Assembly: GCA_030272155.1 (NCBI GenBank)
Contig: CP126201.1
Coordinates: forward strand, 3,322,501-3,386,500
Origin: Tetradesmus obliquus
Lineage: Eukaryota > Chlorophyta > Chlorophyceae > Sphaeropleales > Scenedesmaceae
Direction: 5' to 3'
Length of the DNA: 64,000 nt
This document shows, one piece after another, positions 48,430 through 59,977 of this stretch; position 1 is the stretch's first letter, and each line of letters opens with the position of its first letter. A program made the position numbers and the translations under genes. The notes beneath the pieces are model-generated. The model had not been told where the DNA came from and ran no database searches. It worked only from the letters and a program-made list of their open reading frames with translations.

Positions 48430-51400
48430 ATGGCGCGGCGTCTTGCTCTGCTCAGTGCTCGACTGGGTGCGAGGCAGCTGTTTGGCAGCCCCGCACTGGG
48501 CGCTGCGGAACGGGCGTTTGCTGTTGCTGGGTCACAAACAGCCAGAAGCCTGCTGAGCAGCAGCCCGAGCCAGCTATGGCAGCAGGGCACTCCCTCTCGT
48601 GGCTTCGCATCGGAGGGAGAGTCCGCAGCTGGCTATGAGGAGTGGGATCAAATAAGCTATCCACCGCCGAGGGCTTTTGTGGGCCAGATGGCTCCAGACT
48701 TCGAGGCACCGGGTACGCTCGCGTCCTTGTCAGCAGCAAAACGTGCTTGGCAGTCTGAATCGTCGCGCCCAGCAATCGAAATCACGTTCATTGCAAAGTG
48801 TTAAGCTGTGGTAAACAAATGCGCGTGATCTGTGGCTCTATGCGGCCTATCTCTGCAGCAACAGCAGTAGTTACCCAACAGCAGCGAGCCTCACAGTTTT
48901 GGTGAACCCTGCCCTACTGTCTGCTACTGCAGCTGTGATCGATGGCGAGATCCGAAACATCTCTCTGTCAGACTACAGAGGGAAATACGTGGTGCTGTTC
49001 TGGTGCGTGCCTGCAAGCTGACGCAAGGCCTGCTGTAGTAGCACTTGCAGCAGTAAAAGGTCTTGCACTGCTGCAGGGTGCACAGCAAGCATTTGTACAG
49101 CAGCAGTCCTGGAAGCTGGGTGACGCAACCAGCAGCAGTGCTTAGTCAATTCAGCACAGCTCTTGCTTCTGTACGTTACAGCGAGTTTGACTGCAGCTGC
49201 AAGTTCACTGCACCCTCGCAAACCAGCAAGACACCAACCCATCATCATCATGTTACCCATCAAGCCATAGCTCAACAAGACACCGCCCCCTGTGCAGCGC
49301 AGCCTGGCGACATTTGCTGCAACTCAACCTCTCAGCAAACCCAGTGCAAACACGTGTAACAATCACACCGCTTGCTGTGATGTTATGCTTGCAGGTACCC
49401 CAAGGTGCGTGTTGATTGCAGAGCAGCAGCAAACTTACATGCAGCGCCATCCTCTGGTGCAGCTGCAGCAGACACACATACACACGCACTCGCCAGACCA
49501 CACATAGCTGTTGATGGGCCACTGCAGTGCAAGGCGTACTTGGTTGTATGGTTCATAGCAGCTTGCACCAAACATTGATACAAGGTTTTGCTCGCTCCCA
49601 CTGTGTAGATGCATGTGTTCTTCCGCTGCGTAAGCATTCACAGCACCAGAGGATGGCCACACTTGATCGTCATCTTTAACAGTGGCAAGTAGCCTTGCAC
49701 CTGCTGACAGCGTTGTCTGGTGCTCTGCTGTGTGCTCTGCTCCGCAGGACTTCACATTCGTCTGCCCAACAGGCAAGCGCAGCAGATGTTCAGCAAGTAG
49801 CTAAAGCATTGCAACAGACCTGCAGCAACAGCAGCGGGGTGCACATGCTGTGCAGGAAGCAGCTGGCTTTGAATTTGTAGGACAGTCATGTTGCTGTTGT
49901 GCTGTATCGCCACGGTACGGCGCCAACTGCTTTGCTCCATCACTGTTTCTGATATGAGACAAGCGCACAGAGTGCTGCTGGTGCAGCCAGATTGGCCGTC
50001 ACTACTCAGCAACGCTGTTACATGTTTGCTCATGGTCTGACCATTGCTGCTGCTGCTGCTCCTGCTGTTGCTGCCGCAGAGATCATCGCGTTCTCTGACC
50101 GCTTCAAGGAGTTTGACGCCATCGACTGCCAGGTCATCGCTGCCAGCACAGACACAGAGGAGTGCCACCTGGCGTGGATCAAGTGAGCTGAAATAAAAGT
50201 AACAACTTATGTAACAGCGCCCGACAACATGACTGCAGGAGCTAGGCTAGGCTGCAATGACTGCAGATGCAGAAGCGCATGACATCAGCAGTCCAGACAC
50301 ATATGATATCGTGCTTCTGCATTACCTTCTCTCTCTGTGGGCTTACCTTCTCTCTCTGTGGGCAACTGGGCTTCAACACCAGCAGCTGGCTGCTGCCGCT
50401 GCTGCTGGTATTGTTGTCTGCTCTGAAGAGCAGACAGGAGGGCCAGTTGCTGTAGTGGCAGCAGTAGTGCTGCGTACTATGTTTAAAAATTATGGGCTCA
50501 CACTCCACTGCTGGCCCTCGCTGTTTGTTGCTTGATGACAGCAGCTTTGTTGCGGTCATTCTGATGTCATTTCAGCTATACATAGCAACTGCGGCTCTGG
50601 CTTGATCAACAGCAGTAGTAATGTCACTGCAGGTACGCTGGATGACAGGCGAAGCGGCACCTTTGCATGGCATCGTGGCCCAGCAAACAGGCACACAAAG
50701 CAGACCACTCGTATGTACGCACGGCTTCCATCCTTGCAGTTACGCTCGAGACGTTTGTGTAGAGGTTTGTGCCTCTTGCTGCCGTGCGCTGCTTCTGCTG
50801 GAAGCAGCCAGGGCTATTCCTCCACAGGCACGGCCTCGAGGCTTGCCTGTGAGGGGCTAGTCCTGGCTGACACAGTGGTTCGGCAACGCAGCGACAGCAC
50901 CCTTTGTAGAAATGCTTAGCACCTGATTTGTGCACAGGGCCTGCTCCCAACAATCCCAATGCTGCTGCTACTTTTGCTTTGCTGCTGCTGCTGCTGCTGC
51001 TCATGCGATTCTTTGAACCCCGCAGGACTCCCCGCAACCGTGGCGGGCTGGGCTACACTCAGATTCCCATCGTGGCAGACACAACAAAGGTGCGGCACGG
51101 CGTATATGTCGGCACATATTCATATCAAAAAACATAGTCAGTTGTCTGTACTGTGGCCCATCTTTGCAGACCAAGTTCATGACTGCAGGCCATTGCTGCG
51201 CGCTACGGCCTGCTGCTGGAGAAGACAGGTATCTCCACCACTGCACTTGCATGCACAACAGCAGAGCCGCTTTGCCTACGCACCCTGTCATAAACCCTCT
51301 GTCACATAATGCCGCAGGCCATTGCTGCGCGGTACGGCGTGCTGCTGGAGAAGGCGGGCATTGCGCTGCGTGGGCTGTTCATCATCAACCCCGAGGGCGT

Positions 51401-54020
51401 CATCCAGCAGATCACCATCAACGACCTGGTGCGTGGTGACTGCTTTGAGTAATCTGCCTTGAGGATCATGTTGAAAGTTATGTGCAGTGGGCTGGTAGTT
51501 ATCATCAACCCTGAGGGCGTCATCCAGCAGATCACCATCAACGACCTGGTGCGTGTTGACTGCTTTGAGTAACCTGCCTTGAGGATCTGTTGAAAGTTAT
51601 GTGCAGTGGGCTGGTAGTTATCATCAACCCTGAGGGCGTCATCCAGCAGATCACCATCAACGACCTGGTGCGTGATGACTGCTTTGAGTAATTTTGTTTG
51701 AGGATCATGTTGAAAGTTATGTGCAGTGGGCTGGTAGTTATCATGAACCCTGAGGGCGTCATCCAGCAGATCACCATCAACGACCTGGTGCGTGATGACC
51801 GCTTTAGATCATCAAGTTTGAGGATTATGTGTGCATTATAGCACTGCTGATAATGGTGTAGTAGCCTGATGGTCGTCATCAACCCCGAGGGCGTCATCCA
51901 GCAGATCACCATCAGCGACCTGGTGCGTGATGATTTCTTGGAGAAATCATGTTTGACGATTATGTGGGGTAGGCTGGTGGTCGTCATCAACCCTGAGGGC
52001 GTCATCCAGCAGATCAACATTAACGACCTGGTGCGTGATGATTTTTAGAGTAATCCTGTTTGACGATTATGTGGGGTAGGCTGGTGGTCGTCATCAACCC
52101 CGAGGGCGTCATCCAGCAGATCACCATCAACGACCTGGTGCGTGATGACTGCTTTGGAGTAATCATGTTTGAGGATTATGTTTGAGGATTATGTGTGCAT
52201 TACAGCACTGCTGATATTCGTGTAGTACTGATGGTCATCGTCAACCCCGAGGGCGTTATCCAGAAGATCACCATCAACGACCTGGTGCGTGCTGAATGGG
52301 TTTAGTAACCTGGCTTGAGGGTTGTGTTGAAGGTTATGTGTAGTAGCCTGGTGGTCGTCATCAACCCCGAGGGCGTCATCCAGCAGATCACCATCAATGA
52401 CCTGGTGTGTTATAACAAAGATCATTTGCGGTTGATCGATCAATTGCTTTGGTTTTGATGGAAGGATGAGTGCTTGCTGTTGCAATTTCAAAAGCATGGG
52501 TTGATCATCAACCCCGAGGGCGTCATCCAGCAAATGACCATCAACGACCTGGTGCATGATGTTTTTTGGAGTTATCCTGTTTGACATTCATGTTTGGTAG
52601 GCTGGTGGTTGTCATCAACCCCGAGGGTGTCATCCAGCAGATCACCATCAACGACCTGGTGACTGCTTTGCGACATAAGGTCTGAGGATAACTCTGGAAC
52701 TCGTGTCTGATATGCTGGACGCCGTCATCAACTCCTCCTGCGGCTGTGATTGTTGCTGCTGAGGTGTTGCTACGCGGTGTTTAATCGCGCAGTGCACATC
52801 AGCAACACCAATGTCAACTGCAGGGGTTTTGCCTTCGTCTGTCACACAGCAGCATCAAATGGAAGGCAATATATGGTGCTCGCATATTCTGTTGTAACAT
52901 CACTACTGCTGCGGGCGGTGGAGGGCGCATCAGCCTAGGTGCACATATGTATGGCTGCAAGCAGTATGCATTCATCAATGCTGGCATCGTCTTGCTTGTA
53001 CGCCTTTTTTCCTTGAGCCTTTCTGTTGAGCTTGTTGGTGCCGCAGTTGCTCACCTAGAGTAGCTTGAGGGACTTTGCCACCTGCACGCTCAGCAGAAGG
53101 GTAGACATATGCATAGTGTTTATGTGTGTTGTTATGATGCTGCCCTCTTCATGGCCGCGAAAGGTTCAACCCCTGAGATGAACACCATCAGCAGCACCCT
53201 AGGTGACAAGAGCATTTGCACATCTGGGCAGCACAGCAAAAACACCTACAGCTCAAACGTGTGCCCCTGGCTGTCATTCACGGTGCGTGCTTGCCTGCCT
53301 GCCTGCTGCTGTGCCTCCTGTGTGCCCTGCTGTGCGTGCTGTACAGCCCATCGGCCGCCCAACCCAGGCCACCACGCTGCAGCTACTTGCTGGCGCAATC
53401 ACTGCCTGGCTGCCCTGCCACTGACGCTGCTGTGTGTGATTTCCTGCGGCTGTGCATGCTGCAAGGCCGTTGGGTGTAGCCAAGGCGCTGACGTTGGTGC
53501 GGCCTCTGGCTGTTGCTAACACTTCTGCCTGCCTGTGCACCTGTCTGCTGCTGCTGCTGCTGCTGCTGCTTGCCGTGTTGTGCGTGTGCATGCAGCCCAT
53601 CGGCCGCAGCGTTGACGAGACGCTGAGGCTGGTGCAGGCCATCCAGTTCCACGCCAAGTACGGAGAGGTGAGATTCCATGTTGTAAATGCTGCGCAGTGC
53701 ATAGTATCATGATAGATCTGCAGTAAGTAGCGTGGTGCAGCAATGCATTCAGGCTGGTGCAGGCCATCCAGTTCTGAGCCAAGTACGGCGAGGTGAGAGA
53801 GCTTGCTCGACATGCTGTCCAGTACATATTACTGCAGTAAACGGCATGTGTACTGCAGTACGATACCTCATGGGCTGGAGCAGGCCATACGGTTCCATGC
53901 CAAGTGCGGATGGGTGAGAGTATCTTTGCAACTGCCGCGCAGCTCTGCGAGCATGGTGATGCGTACACAAGAGAATTATCACCAGACACCGCTACGGCTT
54001 CATCATTTCTTGCACCGCTG

Positions 54021-54058
<38 letters not shown>

Positions 54059-54565
54059 TGTGCCCAGCCAACTGGAAGCCCGGGGACAAGACCATCATTG
54101 CTGACCCGGAGCGCTCTCTGGACTACTTTGAGAAGGCACACAAGGTGTGTGCAGTCAGGCATCAATGTGTCTTCAAAACAGTTCATCATAACCACACTTG
54201 CTGTCAGTGACCCTGCCAGAGAACCGTATGCGGAGCGTGTGCGGTGGCCGTGCCTCATAGCGCACCTCTGCAGGCGTCTGCTACTGCTGCTGGCAGGTAC
54301 CTGTTCTGCCCGCCAACTGCTGTTTTGTGCAGTTGTTCTCGCAGGAGGCTGCAGTGGAGGAGGAGTTTGGCGCCAACCTGACGCCCATCAACAACAAGCG
54401 GGACTTTGTGCGCTCATCAACGGCTGTTGCTGCTGCTCCTGCTGCTGCTGCTGCTCATATGTCTCTTGCAGGAGGCTGCAGCGGAGGAGGAGTTTGGTGC
54501 CAACCTCACGCCCATCAACAACAAGCGCGACTCTGAGGCACTCGTCAACGGCCGCAGATCCCTGA

Positions 54566-54605
<40 letters not shown>

Positions 54606-55664
54606 GTATCTTTCTGCTTGCAGGAAGCCGCTGCGGAGGAGGAGTTTGGCGCCAACCTGACCCCCATCAACAACAAGCGCGACTTTGAGGCACTCATCAA
54701 CGGCCCCAAGCCCGTGGTTGTGGACTTCATGGCGCCCTGGTGCGGCAAGTGCCGCATGATCGCGCCTTTTGTGGACGAGCTGGCAGAGAAGCACCCCAAC
54801 ATGGTGAGTTTGGCTTGGTTATGTTTCAATATGAACATCAAATATGACAGTGTTTGAGGGTTGACAGGTGTGTATGACACACAGAATGACAGCTATTTGT
54901 GGACGAGCTGGCGGAGAAGCACCTCAACATGGTGGGTTTGACCATGTTATGATTGGTAATGTTGTTGACTTCATGGCGCCGTGGTGCGGCAAGTGCCTCA
55001 TGATTGCGCCATTGATTGATGAGCTGGCTGAGAAGCACCCAGTGCCTGGTCAAACTGCTGCTGCTGCTGCTGCTGCTGCCGCTGCTGCAGGTGTTTGCCA
55101 AGTTTGACACCAGCATGGAGCAGCTGGAGCCGCTGTCAGCAGAGCTCAATGTGAAGGCGCTGCCAGTCTTCAGGTTCTACAAGGTGCTCTGCCTGTTGTG
55201 TTTACTATGTATGCACAGACAGACACAACACCACCTCACACAGCTTGCCGTTGATCCCTGCAAGCTGGTTGCACATAATAGATCTTCAGGTTCTACGAGG
55301 TGGGCTGCTTGGCATGCTTTCATGATGCGCTTTGTGGTAAGCAACACCACCTGGCTTTGTGAGTATCCCGCTTGTTGTGCAGACGTGAAGCACCCTGCCC
55401 TTTGCCTTGAACCGTGCATGCTGGTTGATTGCAGGGTTTATCTTTTGGGGCTGTTGGCCATCCGCCGATTTATGCTGCAACACAATGCAGGGTGGATACG
55501 TATCACCCAATGCTGGTCATGCCATTGTTGACGGTGGTTCTTCCGTGTGCATGATGTGCTGCTGCTGCTGCTGCCTGCAGGGAGGCAAGGAGGTTGTAGA
55601 GCAGGTTGTGGGCTACAAGAAGAAGCCCCTGGAGCAAGCAGTACAGCACCTAGCGGCAGCATAA
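48430..55664 (+). CDS. Mitochondrial-type 2-Cys peroxiredoxin fused to thioredoxin
   Basis: Twelve exons: 48430-48712, 48933-49002, 49395-49404, 49747-49771, 50080-50182, 51026-51089, 51318-51428, 53596-53667, 54058-54144, 54624-54803, 55091-55183 and 55581-55664; all phases close, 393 residues. Residues 1 to about 65 are basic, Ser/Ala-rich and acid-poor ([18 protein letters not shown], then RGFAS), like a mitochondrial presequence. The Prx domain has DFTFVCPTE (peroxidatic Cys127), a GGLG motif, and the resolving Cys248 in VCPANWKPG followed by DYFEK, the GGLG/YF pair of over-oxidation-sensitive eukaryotic 2-Cys Prx. The thioredoxin domain (about 276-390) has WCGKC (315-318) instead of WCGPC and the cis-Pro in KALPVF (about 360). 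It should reduce peroxide and may recycle its own disulfide through the fused thioredoxin. One intron has a GC donor (after 49771) and exon 3 is only 10 nt. Confidence 0.9.
51189..51226 (+). repeat. Acceptor-type exon echo (Prx)
   Basis: Copy of the start of exon 51318 ([14 protein letters not shown]) with CTGCAG in front and, unusually, a GT right after the match (ACAG|GTATCT). It could act as a 37-38-nt cassette exon; skipping or inclusion would alter frame. Confidence 0.7.
51480..52665 (+). repeat. Ten tandem donor-type exon echoes (Prx)
   Basis: The end of exon 51318-51428 ([16 protein letters not shown] then GTGCGT) is followed by ten further copies, with the GAGGGCGTCATCCAG core near 51513, 51633, 51752, 51888, 51995, 52101, 52248, 52366, 52518 and 52623. 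Spacing is about 105-150 bp. Reading frames are intact in all and nearly all retain a GT donor after CTG. Intron sequence between copies (GATTATG, GGTAGGCTGGTGG) is also shared. Confidence 0.95.
53347..53390 (+). repeat. Acceptor-type exon echo (Prx)
   Basis: Copy of CCCATCGGCCGC at the start of exon 53596, behind GTACAG, about 250 bp upstream; it diverges after about 12-15 nt. Confidence 0.6.
53745..53913 (+). repeat. Two donor-type exon echoes (Prx)
   Basis: The end of exon 53596-53667 ([13 protein letters not shown]) recurs at about 53752-53791 with an in-frame TGA and at about 53875-53913 with three changes, both followed by GTGAGA. Confidence 0.85.
54343..54570 (+). repeat. Two acceptor-type exon echoes (thioredoxin start)
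   Basis: The 5' about 90 nt of exon 54624 ([18 protein letters not shown]) occur also at about 54345 and 54473, each behind a CAG. They diverge or shift frame before the PWCGKC part, so neither could give a working thioredoxin. Confidence 0.88.
54890..55042 (+). repeat. Two donor-type exon echoes (thioredoxin active-site exon)
   Basis: 54895-54932 repeats [12 protein letters not shown] and 54960-55042 repeats [17 protein letters not shown] to ELAEKHP, each followed by a GT donor. The second contains the whole CGKC motif. Confidence 0.85.
55284..55299 (+). repeat. Donor-type exon echo (Prx-Trx)
   Basis: CTTCAGGTTCTACGAG plus a GTGGGC donor, a 16-nt copy of the end of exon 55091-55183. Confidence 0.55.
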
Positions 55665-56662
55665 GCAGTACATTGTGGCAGCACCGCAGCGCGCTAGTTG
55701 CTGCATGCACTGCTGCAGCAGCAGACGCACAGCAGCTGGCAGCAGCAGCCTGGCACGGCAATCTGGCCGGGATGTTCAGCTTGCTGGTGCGCTTCCTGGC
55801 GAGCGCAGATGATGGTGCGAGTTGAGCTGCAGCAGCAGGGACTCTATGGCTTCCATATGCTGGGCAAAGTGCTACGCATGCACCAGCTGGGTGTACTTCG
55901 GAATCAAGGGCCGCCTGACACCATGTGGTTTGGTTGCCGACTTGCTGCAGCGGGCGTGTCAAGCACAGCACTGGCTGTGCAGCTGGTCTGTCAAGCTTGC
56001 AGGCAGCTGGCCTGGCTTCAAATGTTTGCTAGTATGGGCTGGGAGGGCTGTGGCAAACTCTTCAGGAAGCAGCGCTGGGGGCTGTAGCTGCAGCCAAACA
56101 CGCGACAAGTTGACCAACAGTTCGATTGACAGTTGACCATGCGTTGACTAGTTGAGCTGGTGTGGCAGTGGCTGCATGCCTGGGCAGCTGGCATCCCCTA
56201 GGCCTGAGTTGTTGCAGCTGGCCTGTTGTTTACATTTCCAGCCATGTGTGTCCAGCGCTGCCGCGCTGCAAGTGATTGGCTCATGGCCGACTTGCACAAT
56301 ATTGAGCTTTTTATGAAGCTCTCTTTGACGCTTAGTGGATTTTTACTAGCCGAAGCAGCTTGAACCGTGTCACACACAGGCGTTGCAGCAATGCCTCTTA
56401 GGTGCACGTCGCCTTATCAGCTGGGTCTGTATGCACGCATGTGTTGCTACTGGAGCAGGTGTAGCTGTCTTGGAACTTATGTTGCTTGAACTATTGCTAA
56501 CAACTAATACAGGTGTGTACTATGATAAAAATTTGTCCAGTCCTGCAAAAGCAAGCCATCCAGGGCTCGGCAGGCTCTGGGCTAGGGCACAGTGAGCGCA
56601 CCCACTGCACACCTTGAACCCCATCTGCGTCGCTCATGGAGATTGCAGCCGCAGGCATGGGG

Positions 56663-57013
56663 TCAATGCACCGTGGATAATTCAACACTGCACATCGACC
56701 CCGACTGCAAGCAATGTGCTGCGGGATGGCCTGATATAACCTGGCGAGCAGGTCGTCGCCATTCTGACGGACTCGCTGCTGCCACGTCATGGTTACGCGC
56801 CCTTTTCGTGCGCCAGGCAGCGCTGCCAGATTCGATAATATGATTTGCATACCACTTCAATCGCCCTGTAAGAGCTGGTGAATGCACAAGAGACACGGTT
56901 TGCGAATACATTCTCGTGAACACAGCTGCTGCTGTTGCCCAAGTCAAGATGCCTGCAACCAAACTGACATAGGGCACCGCTTCTTCTGGTAAACCTGCCA
57001 CCAGCCAGCCCAT
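56663..57013 (-). CDS. Hypothetical ORF, possible membrane protein
   Basis: ATG at 57013, 116 codons, starting MGWLVAGLPEEAVPYVSLVA with a hydrophobic first 35 residues, then a basic tail. No homologue recognised and no splice support. It could equally be chance in an intergenic region. Confidence 0.2.
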   Translation of the reverse strand: MGWLVAGLPEEAVPYVSLVAGILTWATAAAVFTRMYSQTVSLVHSPALTGRLKWYANHIIESGSAAWRTKRARNHDVAAASPSEWRRPARQVISGHPAAHCLQSGSMCSVELSTVH

Positions 57014-57422
57014 TATTAAGAGTTTCAACGTGCATGCAGGTTAAACATTACAAGCATCAGGCAACATGATGCGTGCTCACACTTCTAAAATGTGTCCCCC
57101 CAGTGCGGGAGCCAGGAGCTGCTGGCCCAGCCAGCAACAGACTAGCAACACAACTGAGTGGTGCAGTGTGCACGTGCCACCAGTCGCTGTGATGTATAAC
57201 AGCCTGCTAGAGGCACAAGCCACACTAATGTGCCAAGTCAGCTGCACCTCCCTTGCAGGCAGGGCCCAGCGCGTCAGCTTGAAAATGGCGGCTCACTGGC
57301 AGACGGCAAAACACAGCAACGTAGTTTGCATTGTTACATGAGCACGCAACTGTGCAACGTTACAATCAACTATACCTGACACGACAATGTTGCACCCACA
57401 GCCTGCTGTTTATCACACGCAG

Positions 57423-57683
57423 TCACTCGCACCACGTACAGCTGCATTTGCACATGGGACCACAGGCGTCCATATGGCGCCTTGGCTGCAAGCTGTGGAT
57501 GTGTTGCTGCAGGTCTAAACCTGCAGCAATGACCTGCGCAAGCATGCTGGCAGCGCTTACTACACTTAGTATGTTCACATAGTGGCTGCAGTATGTGACA
57601 ACGTACATCAAAAGCTGCGAATGGGCAAAGCTCTCAACGTAGAGCATCCCACCAGTCACGAACCACACCACTGCACGTACCAT
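57423..57683 (-). CDS. Hypothetical ORF, hydrophobic
   Basis: ATG at 57683, 86 codons, beginning MVRAVVWFVTGGMLYVESF and hydrophobic for about 55 residues up to a CAG|GTTTAG donor-like site. Together with 56663-57013 it might be two exons of one membrane protein, but I could not join them in phase. Confidence 0.2.
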   Translation of the reverse strand: MVRAVVWFVTGGMLYVESFAHSQLLMYVVTYCSHYVNILSVVSAASMLAQVIAAGLDLQQHIHSLQPRRHMDACGPMCKCSCTWCE

Positions 57684-57810
57684 AACAACGTCAACAATCA
57701 GGGAACTGCATGATGTACAAGAAGCCCGTAGGTCATGTCAAACCTGTCTCACCTACCACTGGAACGACTCCGACCCCTAAATTATTGCTTTGAGAGGGGG
57801 TCTCAGCCGG

Positions 57811-58587
57811 TCAGTCAAACCCTGAGTACACCCCAAACTGCCGCGCTATCCGCTTCTCCTCCTCTACTGTGCTCTTGCCCCTGCTCTGCATGCCAGCATC
57901 GCGTTTGCGCTTCTCCTGCAAGCGCAAGTGATAGCAGCAGAGTGGCACACAGCATAGAACATGAGAAAGCAGCCTGCAATGCATGGACAGCCACTGCGAC
58001 ACATGCTCTGTATGTGCATGCAGCGACGCGCTTGCGCTTCTCATGCAGGCCACGATTGCACAACAGCAGCGTGGCACACAGCATAGGACATGAGAAAGCA
58101 GCCTGTAAAGCGTAGACAGCCACTGCAACACACGTTTTGCATGCCAGCCTCGCTTGCTTCTCATCTTGAGGGCAGAGGACTCTGCTTTGCTCTTGCGGCA
58201 CATCCCTTCCCACTTTTGCCGCGCCTCCGCTGCTAAAACTGCCCTGCCCTGCCCTGATCAAGCCCTTTCACACAATCTTGTTGGTGAGGGATCTGCCCAA
58301 CCCTCGGGGCACAGCACCGCCGCAGCTCTTGAAAGGCTTCTCACTCATGGGAGTGCAACCACACAGGCATGCACGAGCCGATATTTGGCATAAGATGCAG
58401 CTGCACAGACCTAAAACCCCTCCCACCTTGAGGGCAAAGGACTCTGCTTTGCTCTTGCGGTTCATCTCTTCCCGCTCCTGCCGTGCCTCATCCCGCAGGC
58501 GTGCTGCATGCTGCTGCGCCTTCATGGCTAGCCGCGCAGCCTCCTCCGCTGCTGTGGTGGCTGCCTCGTGCGTGCGCTGGCGCTCCT

Positions 58588-58629
<42 letters not shown>

Positions 58630-59977
58630 GCGGCAGCAGGATTTGAATAATCAATTATGTGTTCGGCATTTGAACTTAAGATGTGTTGAGCATTGGGCAT
58701 TGGGCATTGGTGCCGCAGTACTTCTCTTGTTAAAAGTGGTGCCCTTGCAGCTGCAACCGAAGGTTCTGCTGCATTTACCGCAGCCATATTGATGCGCCAC
58801 CTGCTGCCGCGATCACCGAGGCTCTCCTTCTGGTCTCCTGCTCCTGTTGCTGCAGCTGCTGCACATAGAGTAATCTGCTGCCTCCGGCTCAGTGCTGCTG
58901 GCTGCCCTGCACTTCCCAGCAAGCTGTTGCAAGCTGTTGTACGGTGCTGCTGACTGCGCAAAAGTGATGATGGCAGCTCCTGCTGCTGCTGCTGCCGCTG
59001 CTGCCCACCTCATAGCTCTCCTCCGCATCCTCCTTAGGCTTCAATGCTTTGCCGTCAGACCTGCAGCACGCCAGCAGACACAGATTGACGTGCGACACGA
59101 AAATGACGCGGTCAGCACTGCTGACGTACCACAGCTGTATTGCCTGGCGGCTTTCTGCACCATCCTATGCCAGCGGCATTAATCGCCTTGGGCAACTGCA
59201 TAATTGAGATGCTGCTTACAACACAACTGCAGGTGTAGGAAGGCGCAGATGGCGGCATATGCATCTGAATGTCGGCTGCAGGATGTACATCAATTCAAGA
59301 TGGGCTTCACATGCTGCTGTCCTGGCTCTGATACTGCTGCTGCTGCCTGCCGCTGGTATTGCTGCTGCCAGCAGCTGACAAGTACTGCAACAGCACTGCG
59401 TGCAACTGATGATGGTGCTTCCAGCATGTGCGATGACAAAACGCTGCAGGATTCTTGCTGTTGCTGCTGCTGCTGCTGCTGATCTGGTTACGTTTGATGC
59501 CTCACCAAGCCCAGTTTGCTTGCCCTGTCTCTTCAGGTGGCTTCATGTACAGCACTGAGGGGCCACTAGAGTAGCCCTGTTTCTGAAGGTCCTCTGTGCG
59601 ACAACAGGAGCATCAGCGCACACACATCAGCAGCATTACAAAGGCGCCATGGCACACTGGAGAGCTTCGGTTGGATGATGGTGCTATGCTTGCTGGACAT
59701 CGACAACCTGCATGGTGCAGCAGCAGCTGCTTGTGATGGCAGTGTTGCAGCTTCATGTGAGGGCATGTCCGCATGTAAGGCAGGTTCAATTTGCTTCAAG
59801 CAAATCTGATGTGAATTGAAGAGCCTGCGCACCTAAAGTGATGTCTGTCTTCTGCTTCTTGGCAGGTGCCTGCTCTGCTGCTTTCTGCTGCTCCTCTTCT
59901 TCGCTGCTTTCCGATCCTGTATCGTCTGAGTCATCCAAAAGTGCGTCAAGCGCATCCATCACTTTCTTTTTTGACAT
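57811..59977 (-). CDS. Small conserved acidic/coiled-coil protein
   Basis: Five exons: 59977-59833, 59593-59506, 59060-59009, 58585-58427 and 57915-57811; phases close; 182 residues. The N-terminus (MSKKKVMDALDALLDDSDD) and a Ser/Glu patch are followed by basic PAKKQKT, then a motif LQKQGYSSGPSVLYMKPP, a NWAW segment, a charged coiled coil of about 60 residues, and a C-terminus VEEEKRIARQFGVYSGFD that looks strongly conserved. I believe similar endings occur in plant and animal nuclear proteins but cannot name the family. A nuclear, RNA- or chromatin-related role is a guess from composition. Confidence 0.72.
58020..58200 (-). repeat. Exon echoes in the coiled-coil gene's last intron
   Basis: 58199-58167 copies the end of exon 58585-58427 (RKSKAESSALK) but the donor GT is now AT. 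58156-58130 and 58058-58025 copy the start of the last exon (EKRKR) behind AG. Both echo classes occur in one intron, donor type nearer the upstream exon and acceptor type nearer the downstream exon. Confidence 0.65.
58587..58630 (-). repeat. (CTG)n acceptor tract (coiled-coil gene)
   Basis: On the coding strand about 13 CTG triplets end directly in CTGCAG, the acceptor of exon 58585-58427. Confidence 0.85.

Larger units (their letters stand above)
55665..57810. other. Intergenic region with possible small membrane-protein ORFs
   Basis: Convergent 3' flanks of the Prx-Trx (+) and coiled-coil (-) genes. Two minus-strand frames with real ATGs and hydrophobic sequence lie here (listed separately). 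Otherwise I see nothing assignable. Confidence 0.4.

Noticed and set aside
51429-52680. CRISPR-like array in the peroxiredoxin gene
   Set aside because: The repeats code part of the adjoining exon, vary in spacing and sit in a eukaryotic intron.
53109-53519. Cys-rich plus-strand frame in the peroxiredoxin intron
   Set aside because: Overlaps an acceptor echo and pyrimidine-rich intron sequence; no homology seen.
55697-56087. Plus-strand frames after the Prx-Trx stop as a new gene
   Set aside because: They look like 3' UTR with CAG bias; no start context or protein pattern.
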